Shown piece by piece: positions 53,561-62,877 of a stretch of 64,000 nt of DNA (the first letter of the stretch is position 1; every line of letters starts with the position of its first letter). A model generated the notes under the pieces. The model was not told the origin of the DNA and ran no database searches. It saw nothing but the letters and a program-made list of their open reading frames with translations. The stretch covers positions 620,001 through 684,000 of the forward strand of contig NZ_CP133018.1 of NCBI RefSeq assembly GCF_030866785.1, in the 5' to 3' direction. A program made the translations under genes and the position numbers. The stretch comes from Agromyces protaetiae (GTDB lineage: Bacteria > Actinomycetota > Actinomycetes > Actinomycetales > Microbacteriaceae).

Positions 53561-54361
53561 TCAGGCGGCTTCGCAGTACACGCTGCGTTCGCCGAGGATC
53601 ACGCCTTGGGCATTGGCCTGGTCGAACGCAAGCGACCAGTTCGAGCTCTGATTTCGTTGGATCGACGCCTGGACGAAGTTGTTCATGCCGAAGACGTGTA
53701 TCGGCAAGCTCAGGCGCGGCGTCCCTGAGTTGCACGACGGCCAGACAACGCTCGCTTGGCCCAGCCGAAGGCGCCCGTACATCAGGTTGCCGAGCCAGGT
53801 GTACTTGCCGGTGACCTCCGTCGAACTGAATGAGAGGCAGTGGCTTCCGCCGGAGATTGTCGCACAACCGAGTGGTTGCGCGTCCGAGTGATCGGCAAGC
53901 GGAGTGCCGTCGCCTGCCACGCGAGGGTTGGCGACCTCCTCCGTAGTCGGCTGGTAGCCTTCTCCACAATCGGCCGCGTACGCCCGGACGACGTTCGCCG
54001 CCGAGAACTCCGCGGTCGCTGGCAGCAGTTCCACGTGAGCCTCGCCGTTGATCTGGCAGTCCCATTGTGCGAGTCCTGCCGCGAACGGGAAGCCTTTCCA
54101 ATACTCATAGGAAGGTCCAGCGAAGGCGTTCCAGTCCTCATCCGGATCTCCGAGGACCGGAGACACCGGCCGGACGTGGGTCGCGACGTAGTCCGCGACG
54201 ACGAGGGCCGCAGCCTGCGCTGCGGGCGATGGCGGGGCGGGTTCGCTGGCAGGCGCGACGTATGGCGCCGCGGATGCCCCCAACGAGCCGGTCAGGGTGA
54301 GCCCGGCGGTCATGAACACGGCCAGACCGGCGAGCATGACTCGATGTGATGTGATGCGCAT
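53561..54361 (-). CDS. Secreted protein with six cysteines, unknown function
   Basis: A 266-residue protein with a signal peptide (MRITSHRVMLAGLAVFMTAG, cut near ASA). The mature part has six cysteines (WDC, ADC, LGC, SHC, PSC, VYC), enough for three disulfides, and no motif I recognise. Its codons look less GC-rich than those of its neighbours (frequent ACA, TGT, ATT), which may point to later acquisition. GGGAG precedes ATG 54361, and TACATT nine bases further up could be its -10 box. Confidence 0.72.
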   Translation of the reverse strand: MRITSHRVMLAGLAVFMTAGLTLTGSLGASAAPYVAPASEPAPPSPAAQAAALVVADYVATHVRPVSPVLGDPDEDWNAFAGPSYEYWKGFPFAAGLAQWDCQINGEAHVELLPATAEFSAANVVRAYAADCGEGYQPTTEEVANPRVAGDGTPLADHSDAQPLGCATISGGSHCLSFSSTEVTGKYTWLGNLMYGRLRLGQASVVWPSCNSGTPRLSLPIHVFGMNNFVQASIQRNQSSNWSLAFDQANAQGVILGERSVYCEAA

Positions 54362-54481
54362 GGATCTCCCAATGTACTAATGGGCAAGCGCGCGACATCC
54401 TACGCGTGAGCGCATGAATCGTCCACCGTCGATCCGCACGTATACGGCGTCAGACCAGGGGCCAGTGTGCGCACGCTCGCG

Positions 54482-54751
54482 TCACGCGTCGACGCGGAAG
54501 CCTCGCTCGCCGGTCGGATCCAGGTCGCTCGTGGTGAGCGCGGTGACCTCCGCGCCTGGCGGGCCTTCGTCGAGCCACGCGAGCATGCGGTCGACCGCCC
54601 CGGGCTCGCCCTCGATCTCGGCCTCGACCGCGCCGTCCGATCGATTGCGCACCCACCCCGAGATGCCGAGACGCTGCGCTTCGACCCGCGCGCCGAAGCG
54701 GAAGCCGACGGCCTGGACGCGACCGTGCACGACGACGTGGACCCGGACCAT
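54482..54751 (-). CDS. acyP: Acylphosphatase
   Basis: An 89-residue protein with both family motifs: VHGRVQAVGFRFG (phosphate-binding loop and catalytic Arg) and GWVRNRSDGAVEAEIEG (catalytic Asn). It splits acyl phosphates such as carbamoyl phosphate or acetyl phosphate. The ATG at 54751 has the perfect ribosome-binding site AGGAGG. Confidence 0.93.
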   Translation of the reverse strand: MVRVHVVVHGRVQAVGFRFGARVEAQRLGISGWVRNRSDGAVEAEIEGEPGAVDRMLAWLDEGPPGAEVTALTTSDLDPTGERGFRVDA

Positions 54752-54799
54752 ACGTGCCTCCTGGCAAGCAGGGTACGCCCGAACCGCGCGATCGAGGGC

Positions 54800-54805
54800 T
54801 AGGCT
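54800..54805 (+). promoter_or_regulatory. -10 box TAGGCT for the DUF1801 gene
   Basis: TAGGCT ends seven bases before ATG 54813. No ribosome-binding site; a leaderless start is inferred. Confidence 0.5.
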
Positions 54806-54812
54806 GCCCCGC

Positions 54813-55169
54813 ATGGGCGTGCTCAGTGAGTACATCGGCGAGTTGCACCCGGCCGAGCGCGACGCGCTCGACCGCATCAGGATTCGTGCACTCGAACTCG
54901 TGCCCGAGGCCGAGGAGGGCACGGGCTACGGGATGCCCGCGCTCATCTATCGCGGCCGGCCGCTGCTGAGCGTGCGCGCCGCCAAGACGCATCTGGGCTA
55001 CTACCCCTTCAGTGCCGACGTCGTCGACGCCGTGCAGAGCGACCGCGACGGCATCGACTGGTCGAAGGGCACGATCCGGTTCCAGCCGGCGCATCCGCTC
55101 TCCGACGAGCTCATCACCAAGCTCGTCCTGCTGCGCCGCGACGAGATCGACGCGGCCCAAGACCGATAG
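54813..55169 (+). CDS. DUF1801 (YdhG-like) protein
   Basis: A 118-residue protein of the DUF1801 type: IRALELVPEAEEGTGYGMPAL, HLGYYPFSADVVDAV, WSKGTIRFQPAHPLSDELI. It has the frataxin-like fold; its role is unknown. Divergent from acylphosphatase with 61 bases between. Confidence 0.85.
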   Translation: MGVLSEYIGELHPAERDALDRIRIRALELVPEAEEGTGYGMPALIYRGRPLLSVRAAKTHLGYYPFSADVVDAVQSDRDGIDWSKGTIRFQPAHPLSDELITKLVLLRRDEIDAAQDR

Positions 55170-55245
55170 GCGTATGCGGTCGGCGAGTTGAACTCGGTCA
55201 GCTGGTCGGTGGCACTCGACTGATCGGCGGTTGGGCGCTGAAACG

Positions 55246-55287
55246 CGTATGCCAGTTCCGCCTCAACTGAGGCGGAACTGGCATACG
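55246..55287. terminator. Perfect 20-bp hairpin with a two-base loop between convergent genes
   Basis: CGTATGCCAGTTCCGCCTCA (55246-55265) is exactly complementary to 55268-55287, with AC between. It lies between the DUF1801 and aldehyde dehydrogenase genes. No T-run follows. Confidence 0.7.
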
Positions 55288-55331
55288 GATTCTGGCTCAC
55301 CGCGCGGCGCGGCTCGCGCCGCCCGCCGCGA

Positions 55332-56696
55332 TCAGCCGATGCGGATGAGCTTTTTGTTCACGAACTCGTCGGCGCCGAAGCGGCCGAGCTCGCGACCCGA
55401 GCCCGAACGCTTGATGCCGCCGAAGGGCAGCTCGGCTCCGTCGGCGAGGACGACGTTCACGAACACCATGCCGGCCTCGATGGAGTCGGCGACGCGCAGC
55501 GCCTGCTCGTCGTCGGTTGTGTACACGTACGAGCCGAGTCCGTAGGGCGTGTCGTTCGCGATGCGGACCGCGTCGGCCTCGTCGGCCGCGCGATAGACCT
55601 GCGCGACCGGCCCGAAGAACTCCTCCTTCGAAGCGGGGTTGTCCGCCGAGACATCCGTCAGCACCGTGGTCTGGAAGAAGGCGCCGTCGCGCCCGCCGCC
55701 GTGCACGAGGGTCGCGCCGTGCTCGACCGCGCGCTTGACCTGGTCGTCGAGGGTCTCTGCGGCCTTGAGCGAGGACAGCGGGCCGAGCGCGGCGTCTTCG
55801 GCCGTCGGGTCGACGGCCTCGATCTCGGCGAGCTTCGCGGTGAACTTCTCGAGGAACGGCTCGTACAGCTCGTCGATGACGACGAAGCGTTTGGCCGCGT
55901 TGCACGCCTGGCCGTTGTTGTCGATGCGCGCGTCGACCGCGTTCTGCACGGTGGCGTCGAGGTCGTCGGTCGAGAGCAGCACGAACGGGTCGGAGCCGCC
56001 GAGCTCGAGCACGACCTTCTTGAGGTGGCGCCCGGCGATCTCGGCGACCTTCGCGCCGGCACGCTCGGAGCCCGTGAGCGAGACGCCCTGCACGCGCGGG
56101 TCGGCGATCACGGTCTCGATCTGGTCGTGCGTCGCGTACACGTTGACGTACGCGCCCTTCGGGAAGCCGGCGTCGAGGTGGATCTGCTCGATCGCGGCGG
56201 CCGACTCGGGGCACTGTTCGGCGTGCTTCAACACGATCGTGTTGCCGATGATGAGGTTCGGGCCCGCGAAGCGGGCGACCTGGTAGTACGGGAAGTTCCA
56301 CGGCATGATGCCGAGCAGCACGCCGAGCGCCGAACGCCGGACGACCGCAGAGCCCTCGCCGTCGAGCAGGGTGATCTGCTCGTCCTTGAGGAAGTCGGCG
56401 GCGTGATCGGCGTAGTACTCGTAGATCGCGCCCGCGAAGTCGACCTCGCCGAGGGCTTGCTCGGTGGGCTTGCCCATCTCGCGGACGATGATGTCCGCGA
56501 GCTCTTCGCGGCGTTCGACGTGCAACTCGCCGACGCGTCGGACGAGCGCGGCGCGCTCCTCGACCGTCGTCGACTTCGACCACGTGCGATACGCCTCGGC
56601 GGCGTCGGCGATCGCGCCCTGCAGGTCGGCGTCGCTGATCGTGGGATAGGTCTTGATCGTCGCTCCGGTAGCCGGATTGACCACGGCGTAACTCAT
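55332..56696 (-). CDS. NAD-dependent succinate-semialdehyde/aldehyde dehydrogenase
   Basis: A 454-residue aldehyde dehydrogenase: IMPWNFPYYQVARFAGPNLIIGN, SLTGSERAGAKVAEIAG, catalytic Glu in LELGGSDPFV, catalytic Cys in NNGQACNAAKRF and EEFFGPVAQV. It belongs to the short GabD1/Sad-like group. It may share the role of the gabD at 20660. GGAAGGAG precedes ATG 56696. Confidence 0.88.
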   Translation of the reverse strand: MSYAVVNPATGATIKTYPTISDADLQGAIADAAEAYRTWSKSTTVEERAALVRRVGELHVERREELADIIVREMGKPTEQALGEVDFAGAIYEYYADHAADFLKDEQITLLDGEGSAVVRRSALGVLLGIMPWNFPYYQVARFAGPNLIIGNTIVLKHAEQCPESAAAIEQIHLDAGFPKGAYVNVYATHDQIETVIADPRVQGVSLTGSERAGAKVAEIAGRHLKKVVLELGGSDPFVLLSTDDLDATVQNAVDARIDNNGQACNAAKRFVVIDELYEPFLEKFTAKLAEIEAVDPTAEDAALGPLSSLKAAETLDDQVKRAVEHGATLVHGGGRDGAFFQTTVLTDVSADNPASKEEFFGPVAQVYRAADEADAVRIANDTPYGLGSYVYTTDDEQALRVADSIEAGMVFVNVVLADGAELPFGGIKRSGSGRELGRFGADEFVNKKLIRIG

Positions 56697-56863
56697 TCAC
56701 GCTCCTTCTGCCTGCGGTGCACGGGACGTGTCGCCGGACGGTGACGACGGTGCACACCTGGCACCAGCCTACGTGCCGGAACGCCGGACGCGACTGGACT
56801 TCGTGTCGCATCCTCGGCCTGGTTTCGACGGCTCGTACACGAATCGCGCGTGTGGGCGATGGG

Positions 56864-56869
56864 TAGGGT
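56864..56869 (+). promoter_or_regulatory. Possible -10 box TAGGGT for the CoA-transferase operon
   Basis: TAGGGT is followed by GTG 56897 after 27 bases, with GAGGAGGAC as ribosome-binding site between. Confidence 0.4.
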
Positions 56870-56896
56870 GGCCGAGGGCGAGACGAGGAGGACGAC

Positions 56897-58033
56897 GTGC
56901 CGGAGGGTGTGCTGGGCGGCATCCGTGTCGCAGACTTCTCCCGTGTGCTCGCGGGGCCGTACGCGACCATGCTGCTCGCCGACTTCGGCGCCGACGTCAT
57001 CAAGGTCGAGCCGCCGGCCGGCGACGACACGCGCCAGTGGAAGCCCCCGACGGATGCCTCGGGCGAGGCCACGTACTTCGGTTCCGTGAATCGCAACAAA
57101 CGGTCGGTCGCGCTCGACCTCGCGACCGAGGCGGGTCTCCTGGAGGCGCGTCGCCTCGCGGCGACGGCCGACGTCGTGATCGAGAACTTCCGGCCGGGCG
57201 TCATGGCACGGTTCGGGCTCGCGTACGACGACGTCCGCGCCCTGAACCCCGGCGCCGTGTACTGCTCGATCACCGGCTTCGGCGACGGTGCGGGCGCGGG
57301 TCTCGCCGGGTACGACCTACTGGTGCAGGCCGTCGGCGGGCTCATGTCGATCACGGGCTCGCCCGACGGCGAGCCTGCGAAGGCGGGCGTCGCCCTGGTC
57401 GATGTGATCACGGGGCAGAACGCCGTCGCCGGGATCCTGCTCGCCCTGCGCGAGCGGGACCGCACGGGTGCCGGCCAGCGCGTCGAGGTGAACCTGCTGC
57501 ACGGCCTGTTGTCGGCGCTCACCAACCAGGCCGGGTCGACGCTCGCGACGGGCCGGGCGCCTGCGCGCATGGGCAACCAGCACCCGAGCATCGCGCCGTA
57601 CGCGGTGTTCCGGGCCGCCGACCGGGAGCTCGTGATCGCGGTCGGCAACGACCGTCAGTTCCGCACCCTCGCCAGGCTCGTCGGCCGCGAGGAGCTGGGC
57701 GACGCCGCCCGGTTCGCCACGAATCCGGCGCGCGTCGCGCACCGCGACGAGCTCGGCACCGAGCTCGAAGGCGCGCTCGCGGCGCGCCCAGCGGCCGAAT
57801 GGGCCGCGATCTTCGCCGACGGCGGCGTGCCCGCTGGGCTCGTCCACGACGTCGCCGAGGCGATCGCGTTCGCCGAATCACTCGGCCTCGACTCCGTCGT
57901 CGACCTCGACGGCCGCCGCTCGATCGCCGACCCCATCGGCATGTCCGCCACCCCGCCCTCGTACCGCACCCCGCCGCCCGCGCTCGACGAGCACGCGGGC
58001 GCCGACTGGCTCCATCGAAAGGACCCCGAATGA
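56897..58033 (+). CDS. CaiB/BaiF-family CoA-transferase
   Basis: A 378-residue class III CoA-transferase: RVADFSRVLAGPYATMLLADFGADVIKVEPP, NRNKRSVALDL, VVIENFRPGVMARFGL, and the catalytic Asp in GYDLLVQAVGGLMSITG. Members move CoA between carboxylic acids. The stop overlaps the start of an acyl-CoA dehydrogenase of glutaryl-CoA type, so it may activate glutarate or a similar diacid; that is inference. Confidence 0.9.
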   Translation: MPEGVLGGIRVADFSRVLAGPYATMLLADFGADVIKVEPPAGDDTRQWKPPTDASGEATYFGSVNRNKRSVALDLATEAGLLEARRLAATADVVIENFRPGVMARFGLAYDDVRALNPGAVYCSITGFGDGAGAGLAGYDLLVQAVGGLMSITGSPDGEPAKAGVALVDVITGQNAVAGILLALRERDRTGAGQRVEVNLLHGLLSALTNQAGSTLATGRAPARMGNQHPSIAPYAVFRAADRELVIAVGNDRQFRTLARLVGREELGDAARFATNPARVAHRDELGTELEGALAARPAAEWAAIFADGGVPAGLVHDVAEAIAFAESLGLDSVVDLDGRRSIADPIGMSATPPSYRTPPPALDEHAGADWLHRKDPE

Positions 58034-59241
58034 CGACCGCGCCCCGCATCGACCAGGTGTTCGACTTCGACGCCCTCCTCTCCGACGAGGAGCGGGCCTG
58101 GCAGCAGCAGGCGCGCGCGTTCGCGCAGGAGCGCATCGCCCCGGTCATCGAGGAGGACTTCGAACAGAAGCACTTCCGGCGCGAGTTCGTGCGCGAGCTC
58201 GGCGAGCTGGGATTCCTCGGGATGCACATCGAGGGCTACGGATGCGCCGGGGCCGGCGCCGTCTCGTACGGTCTCGTCTGCATCGAGCTCGAGGCGGCCG
58301 ACTCGGGCTGGCGCACGTTCGTCTCGGTGCAGGGCTCGCTCGCCATGAGTGCGATCGCGAAGTACGGCTCCGAGGAGCAGAAGCAGCAGTGGCTGCCCGG
58401 CATGGCGAAGGGCGAGCTGATCGGCTGCTTCGCACTGACCGAGCCGCAGGGCGGCAGCGACCCCGCCGCGATGACGACGGTCGCGCGCCGCGAGGGCGAC
58501 GAGTGGGTCATCGACGGCGCGAAGCGCTGGATCGGCCTCGCCTCGCTCGCGGACGTCGCGGTCGTCTGGGCGCGAGTGGAGGACGAGTCCGGGCCAGGGG
58601 GAGCGAACGCTGCCGGGGAGGGTGCGCGCGCCGTGCGCGGATTCCTCGTGCCGACCTCGACGCCCGGGTTCACGGCGACGCCGATCGACGGCAAGCTCTC
58701 GATGCGCGCGTCGGTGCAGTGCGACATCGACCTCGACGGGGTGCGCGTGCCCGCGGACGCGCTGCTGCCCGGGGCATCCGGGCTCTCAGGGCCTTTCGGT
58801 TGCCTGAACGAGGCGCGCTACGGCATCGTGTGGGGCGCCATGGGCGCCGCGCGCGCGTGCCTCGAGGCCGCGCTCGAGCGCTCGATCACGCGCGAGGTGT
58901 TCGGCAAGCCGATCGGCGCGAACCAACTCACCCAGGCCAAGCTCGCCGACATGCTGCTCGAGGTCGAGAAGGGCGTGCTGCTCGCGCTGCACCTCGGCCG
59001 GCTCAAAGAGCGCGGCGCGCTCACGCCCGCGCAGATCTCGGTCGGCAAGCTGAACAGCGTGCGCGAGGCGTTGCGGATCGCGCACGAGGCGCGGTCGATC
59101 CTCGCGGGCGACGGGATCACGAACGCGTGGCCCGTCATGCGGCACGCGGCGAACCTCGAATCGGTGCGCACCTACGAAGGCACCGACGAGATCCACCAGC
59201 TGGTCATCGGGCGCGCGCTCACAGGGCTCAGCGCGTTCTGA
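58030..59241 (+). CDS. Acyl-CoA dehydrogenase, glutaryl-CoA dehydrogenase-like
   Basis: A 403-residue FAD enzyme: SVQGSLAMSAIAKYGSEEQK, the FAD-binding GCFALTEPQGGSDPAAMTT, the Arg-rich SITREVFGKPIGANQL and the catalytic Glu in RTYEGTDEIHQLVIGRALTG. These features fit glutaryl-CoA dehydrogenases, which give crotonyl-CoA. ATGA overlap couples it to the CoA-transferase. Confidence 0.88.
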   Translation: MTTAPRIDQVFDFDALLSDEERAWQQQARAFAQERIAPVIEEDFEQKHFRREFVRELGELGFLGMHIEGYGCAGAGAVSYGLVCIELEAADSGWRTFVSVQGSLAMSAIAKYGSEEQKQQWLPGMAKGELIGCFALTEPQGGSDPAAMTTVARREGDEWVIDGAKRWIGLASLADVAVVWARVEDESGPGGANAAGEGARAVRGFLVPTSTPGFTATPIDGKLSMRASVQCDIDLDGVRVPADALLPGASGLSGPFGCLNEARYGIVWGAMGAARACLEAALERSITREVFGKPIGANQLTQAKLADMLLEVEKGVLLALHLGRLKERGALTPAQISVGKLNSVREALRIAHEARSILAGDGITNAWPVMRHAANLESVRTYEGTDEIHQLVIGRALTGLSAF

Positions 59242-59259
59242 CGGTGTTCCGGCTGGAAA

Positions 59260-59283
59260 TGGAACATCATTCCACGATAAGTT
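59260..59283 (+). promoter_or_regulatory. IclR-box-like palindrome and -10 box
   Basis: TGGAACATCATTCCA (59260-59274) has TGGAA/TTCCA arms and resembles the IclR consensus TGGAAAT-N-ATTTCCA. TAAGTT (59278-59283) ends seven bases before GTG 59291. A bound regulator would cover the promoter. No IclR gene is in the window. Confidence 0.5.
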
Positions 59284-59290
59284 CGTGGGT

Positions 59291-60367
59291 GTGAGCACTC
59301 CGACGCCCTACGCCAGCTTGCGCGAGATCGAGGCCGACGCGACGAGGAACCTCGACCGTGCGACCTGGGACTACGTCGAAGGGGGTGCGAACGGCGAAAT
59401 CAGCCTCGTGGCCAACACGGAGGCCTTCGACGAGTGGCAGTTCCTCCCGCGCCTCCTGTCGAGCTCAGCGCGCCCCGAGCTCGCGGTCGAGTACCTGGGT
59501 CTGCGCTGCGCAATGCCGTTGTTCATCGGACCGTTCGGGTTCGACCGCGCGTATCACCGGGACGGCTACGCTGCGGTGGCGCGGGCGGCGAAGGCCGCCG
59601 GGATCCCGAGCATCGTGCCCGACACGTCGTCGCAGTCGCTCGAGGAGATCGCGGCGGCCTCGGGTCAAGATCGCGGCTTCGTCCATCTCAGCCTGCACGG
59701 TCCCGCGGAGGATCTCCTCGCTTACGCGAACCGGGCGGCCGCCGCGGGCTACCGGGGGATCGTGTTCACCGATGTGCCGGCCGTGCCGTGGCGCGAGCGC
59801 CTCTTCGAGTCGAGGCAGGACCTCATCGCGATGTGGGGGCTGGGGAACTTCGGTGAGGGCCTCGCCGACCCCGAGCTCCTTCGGGAGACCCGGACCTTCC
59901 GCTCGCCGCGCTGGACCTGGGAGCGGCTGGGCGACCTCGCGCAGGCGCTTCCGCTCCCGTTCGTCATGAAGGGCGTGCTCCGCGGAGCCGACGCCGAACT
60001 CGCCGTCGGGGCCGGCGCCGCAGCGATCTACGTCTCGAACTTCGGGGGACGCAACCTCGATACGACGACCCCGCCGATGACCCAGCTCCGTGAGGTGGTC
60101 GCGGCGGTGAACGGCGCCGTGCCGGTGCTCGTCGACAGCGGGGTCCGGCGCGGAGTGCACGTGGCGAAGGCGCTCGCGCTCGGCGCCACGGCGGTCGGGA
60201 TCGGGCGGCTCGCGGTCCGCGGTCTCGCCGCGGCCGGGGAATCCGGCGTGGCGGCGACGCTCGACCTGCTGCAGCGCGAGCTCGCTTCCACGCTCAGCTA
60301 TCTCGGGTGCGACTCGGTCGCCGATCTGAGCCCCGAGCTGCTTCGCCGGTCCGAGCGCGCCCGCTGA
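59291..60367 (+). CDS. FMN-dependent alpha-hydroxy-acid oxidase homologue lacking the catalytic His
   Basis: A 358-residue TIM-barrel protein of the lactate/glycolate oxidase family: WDYVEGGANGEISLVANTEAF near the start, IGPFGFDRAYHRDG, Lys in FVMKGVL, and VLVDSGVRRGVHVAKALALGATAVGIGR for FMN phosphate. The usual SNHGGRQLD active-site motif reads SNFGGRNLD: the base His is Phe, while the Arg remains. Normal hydroxy-acid oxidation is therefore doubtful. GTG 59291 is preferred to GTG 59285 because TAAGTT lies seven bases before it. Confidence 0.82.
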   Translation: MSTPTPYASLREIEADATRNLDRATWDYVEGGANGEISLVANTEAFDEWQFLPRLLSSSARPELAVEYLGLRCAMPLFIGPFGFDRAYHRDGYAAVARAAKAAGIPSIVPDTSSQSLEEIAAASGQDRGFVHLSLHGPAEDLLAYANRAAAAGYRGIVFTDVPAVPWRERLFESRQDLIAMWGLGNFGEGLADPELLRETRTFRSPRWTWERLGDLAQALPLPFVMKGVLRGADAELAVGAGAAAIYVSNFGGRNLDTTTPPMTQLREVVAAVNGAVPVLVDSGVRRGVHVAKALALGATAVGIGRLAVRGLAAAGESGVAATLDLLQRELASTLSYLGCDSVADLSPELLRRSERAR

Positions 60368-60429
60368 CGACCGCGGACCTCCGGGAATGCCATACGGCGT
60401 CATCTCGTTGGGGTGTGGGTGCCCGCGGT

Positions 60430-60449
60430 GGTGGACTTGACCGTCCACC
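60430..60449 (+). promoter_or_regulatory. Inverted repeat upstream of the ABC importer
   Basis: GGTGGAC (60430-60436) and GTCCACC (60443-60449) around TTGACC. TTGACC could be a -35 box; no clear -10 follows. It is a candidate operator for the importer operon. Confidence 0.4.
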
Positions 60450-60497
60450 GGCTCGCGATCGAGCCCGGGCGATCCGTCCCCACGAAGGAGAAACTCC

Positions 60498-61334
60498 ATG
60501 ACCCGTGCCCGTCGCATCCGCTCCACCCTCGGCCTCGTCGCCGCCACCGCCGCAGTGGCCGCGCTCGCCGCGTGCTCGTCCGGGGCGGAATCGGGATCGG
60601 GATCGGGATCGGGTGAGACCACGGGCGCGGGAGGCGAGTACGGGCTGGTGTCGGACGGCACGCTGACGGTCGCGACCGAGGGCACCTACCGCCCGTTCAG
60701 CTATCACGACGAGGGGTCGGGCGACCTGGTGGGCTATGACGTGGAGGTCGCCGAGGCGGTCGCCGAGAAGCTCGGCCTCGACATCGAGTTCCAGGAGACG
60801 CAGTGGGACGCGATCTTCGCGGGCCTCGAGGCGGGCCGCTTCGACGTCATCGCGAACCAGGTGTCGATCAACCCCGAGCGTGAAAAGAGCTACCTCTTCA
60901 GCACGCCCTACACCGTCTCGCCGGGCGTCATCGTCGTGAACGAGGGCGACGACTCGATCTCGAGCTTCGCCGACCTCGAGGGCAAGACCACCGCGCAGTC
61001 GCTCACGAGCAACTGGTACGAGCTCGCGCAGGAGTCCGGTGCGAACGTCGAGGCGGTCGAGGGCTGGGCGCAGGCCGTCGCCCTGCTGCAGCAGGGCCGG
61101 GTGGACGCGACCATCAACGACCAGCTCACCTACCTCGACTACGTGAACACCAACGGGCAGTCGGGCCTCGAGGTCGCGGCCGAGACCGACGAGGCCTCGG
61201 AGAGCGCGTTCGCACTCACCAAGGACAAGGAGGCGCTGCGGGCCGCGATCGACGACGCGCTCGCCGAGCTCCGCGACGAGGGCGTGCTCGCCGAGCTCGG
61301 CGAGAAGTACTTCGGCGCCGACGTCTCGCAGTAG
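60498..61334 (+). CDS. Amino-acid ABC transporter substrate-binding lipoprotein
   Basis: A 278-residue lipoprotein: lipobox LAAC (C27), a Gly/Ser linker, then a polar amino-acid-binding domain ([62 protein letters not shown]). The repeated GGGATC bases near 60595-60613 encode the Gly/Ser stretch. AAGGAG precedes ATG 60498. It feeds the permease and ATPase encoded next, probably with cystine or another polar amino acid. Confidence 0.92.
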   Translation: MTRARRIRSTLGLVAATAAVAALAACSSGAESGSGSGSGETTGAGGEYGLVSDGTLTVATEGTYRPFSYHDEGSGDLVGYDVEVAEAVAEKLGLDIEFQETQWDAIFAGLEAGRFDVIANQVSINPEREKSYLFSTPYTVSPGVIVVNEGDDSISSFADLEGKTTAQSLTSNWYELAQESGANVEAVEGWAQAVALLQQGRVDATINDQLTYLDYVNTNGQSGLEVAAETDEASESAFALTKDKEALRAAIDDALAELRDEGVLAELGEKYFGADVSQ

Positions 61335-61360
61335 GGTCTCCGCCAGAAAGGGGGTGGGGC

Positions 61361-62026
61361 ATGAACGAGAGCCTCCAACTGTTCCTCGACTCCTTCTGGC
61401 CGATCGTGTGGGGCGGTCTCAGTGGGACGATCCCGCTCGCCCTGATCTCGTTCGTCGTCGGGCTCGCGCTCGCCCTCGGCGTCGCGCTGCTGCGCCTGTC
61501 GAAGAACCGGGTGCTGTCCGCGATCGCCCGGTTCTACATCTCGGTGATCCGAGGCACCCCGCTGCTCGTGCAGTTGTTCGTGATCTTCTACGGCCTGCCG
61601 GCCATCGGACTCGTGATCGACCCGTGGCCGAGCGCGATCGTGGCGTTCTCGCTCAACGTGGGCGGCTACGCCGCCGAGATCATCCGCGCGGCGATCCTCT
61701 CGGTGCCGAAGGGGCAGTGGGAGGCCGGCTACACGATCGGCATGTCGAACGCGAAGACGCTGCGACGCATCATCCTGCCGCAGGCCGCGCGCGTGTCGGT
61801 GCCGCCGCTGTCGAACACGTTCATCTCGCTCGTGAAGGACACCTCGCTCGCGTCCCTCATCCTCGTGACCGAGCTGTTCCGGGTCGCGCAGCAGATCGCG
61901 GCGTTCAGCCAGGAGTTCATGCTGCTCTATCTCGAGGCCGCGCTCATCTACTGGTTGTTCTGCCTCGTACTGTCGGCCGGGCAGGGTGCACTCGAGAGGA
62001 GGCTGGATCGCTATGTCGCGCACTGA
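61361..62026 (+). CDS. Amino-acid ABC transporter permease
   Basis: A 221-residue HisM/GlnP-type permease with about five hydrophobic segments. The [20 protein letters not shown] stretch and the EAA-type loop ([31 protein letters not shown]) that docks on the ATPase are clear. GGGGGTGGGG precedes ATG 61361. It overlaps the ATPase gene by 14 bases. Confidence 0.93.
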   Translation: MNESLQLFLDSFWPIVWGGLSGTIPLALISFVVGLALALGVALLRLSKNRVLSAIARFYISVIRGTPLLVQLFVIFYGLPAIGLVIDPWPSAIVAFSLNVGGYAAEIIRAAILSVPKGQWEAGYTIGMSNAKTLRRIILPQAARVSVPPLSNTFISLVKDTSLASLILVTELFRVAQQIAAFSQEFMLLYLEAALIYWLFCLVLSAGQGALERRLDRYVAH

Positions 62027-62834
62027 CGGGCCGGACGGGCCGGGCGACGCGCTCGCACCGTCGATGCCGGCGGATGACTCGGTGCTGGTCTCCGCGCGGG
62101 GCATCCGCAAGTCGTTCGGGGCGAACGAGGTGCTGCGCGGGGTCGACCTCGAGGTCAGGCGCGGTGAGGTCGTCGCGCTGATCGGGCCGAGCGGGTCGGG
62201 CAAGACGACGGTGCTGCGATCGCTGAACGGGCTCGAGACGCCCGACGCCGGTGTGCTCGCGTTCGACGGCGGACCTGAGATCGACTTCGCGGCGAAGCTG
62301 CCGAAGGGCGCGCGGTTCGCGCTGCGCGACCGGTCGGCGATGGTGTTCCAGCAGCACAACCTGTTCCCGCACCTCACGGTCATCGAGAACGTGATCGAGG
62401 GTCCGGTGCAGGTCCAGCGCGTGCCCAAGGCGCGGGCGATCGCGCAGGCCGAGGCGCTGCTCGAGCGCGTCGGCCTCGCCGAGAAGCGCGACGCGTACCC
62501 GTTCGAGCTCTCGGGCGGGCAGCAGCAGCGCGTCGGCATCGTGCGTGCGCTCGCGCTCGAGCCCGACCTGCTGCTCTTCGACGAGCCCACGAGCGCGCTC
62601 GACCCCGAGCTCGTCGGCGAGGTGCTCACGGTCATCAAGGAGCTCGCCGACGAGGGCTGGACCATGGTCATCGTCACGCACGAGCTCGCGTTCGCGCGCC
62701 AGGTCGCCGACGAGGTCGTCTTCCTCGACGGCGGCGTGATCGTCGAACGGGGCGCCCCCGCCCAGCTGTTCACCGCGCCCCGCGAGGCGCGTACCCGCCA
62801 GTTCCTCGACCGCATCCTCCGGCCTTTCGACTGA
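62013..62834 (+). CDS. Amino-acid ABC transporter ATP-binding protein
   Basis: A 273-residue GlnQ-type ATPase: Walker [11 protein letters not shown]-loop [18 protein letters not shown], signature LSGGQQQR, Walker [15 protein letters not shown] and H-loop [20 protein letters not shown] precedes ATG 62013 inside the permease gene. It completes a three-gene importer. Confidence 0.94.
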   Translation: MSRTDGPDGPGDALAPSMPADDSVLVSARGIRKSFGANEVLRGVDLEVRRGEVVALIGPSGSGKTTVLRSLNGLETPDAGVLAFDGGPEIDFAAKLPKGARFALRDRSAMVFQQHNLFPHLTVIENVIEGPVQVQRVPKARAIAQAEALLERVGLAEKRDAYPFELSGGQQQRVGIVRALALEPDLLLFDEPTSALDPELVGEVLTVIKELADEGWTMVIVTHELAFARQVADEVVFLDGGVIVERGAPAQLFTAPREARTRQFLDRILRPFD

Positions 62835-62846
62835 ACATCTCCCGCA

Positions 62847-62877
62847 AGGTCGGGCAGACGGTTGCCGACCCCGACCT
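62847..62877 (+). terminator. Hairpin after the ABC importer operon
   Basis: AGGTCGGG (62847-62854) pairs exactly with CCCGACCT (62870-62877), loop 15, 13 bases after the ATPase stop. Confidence 0.6.
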
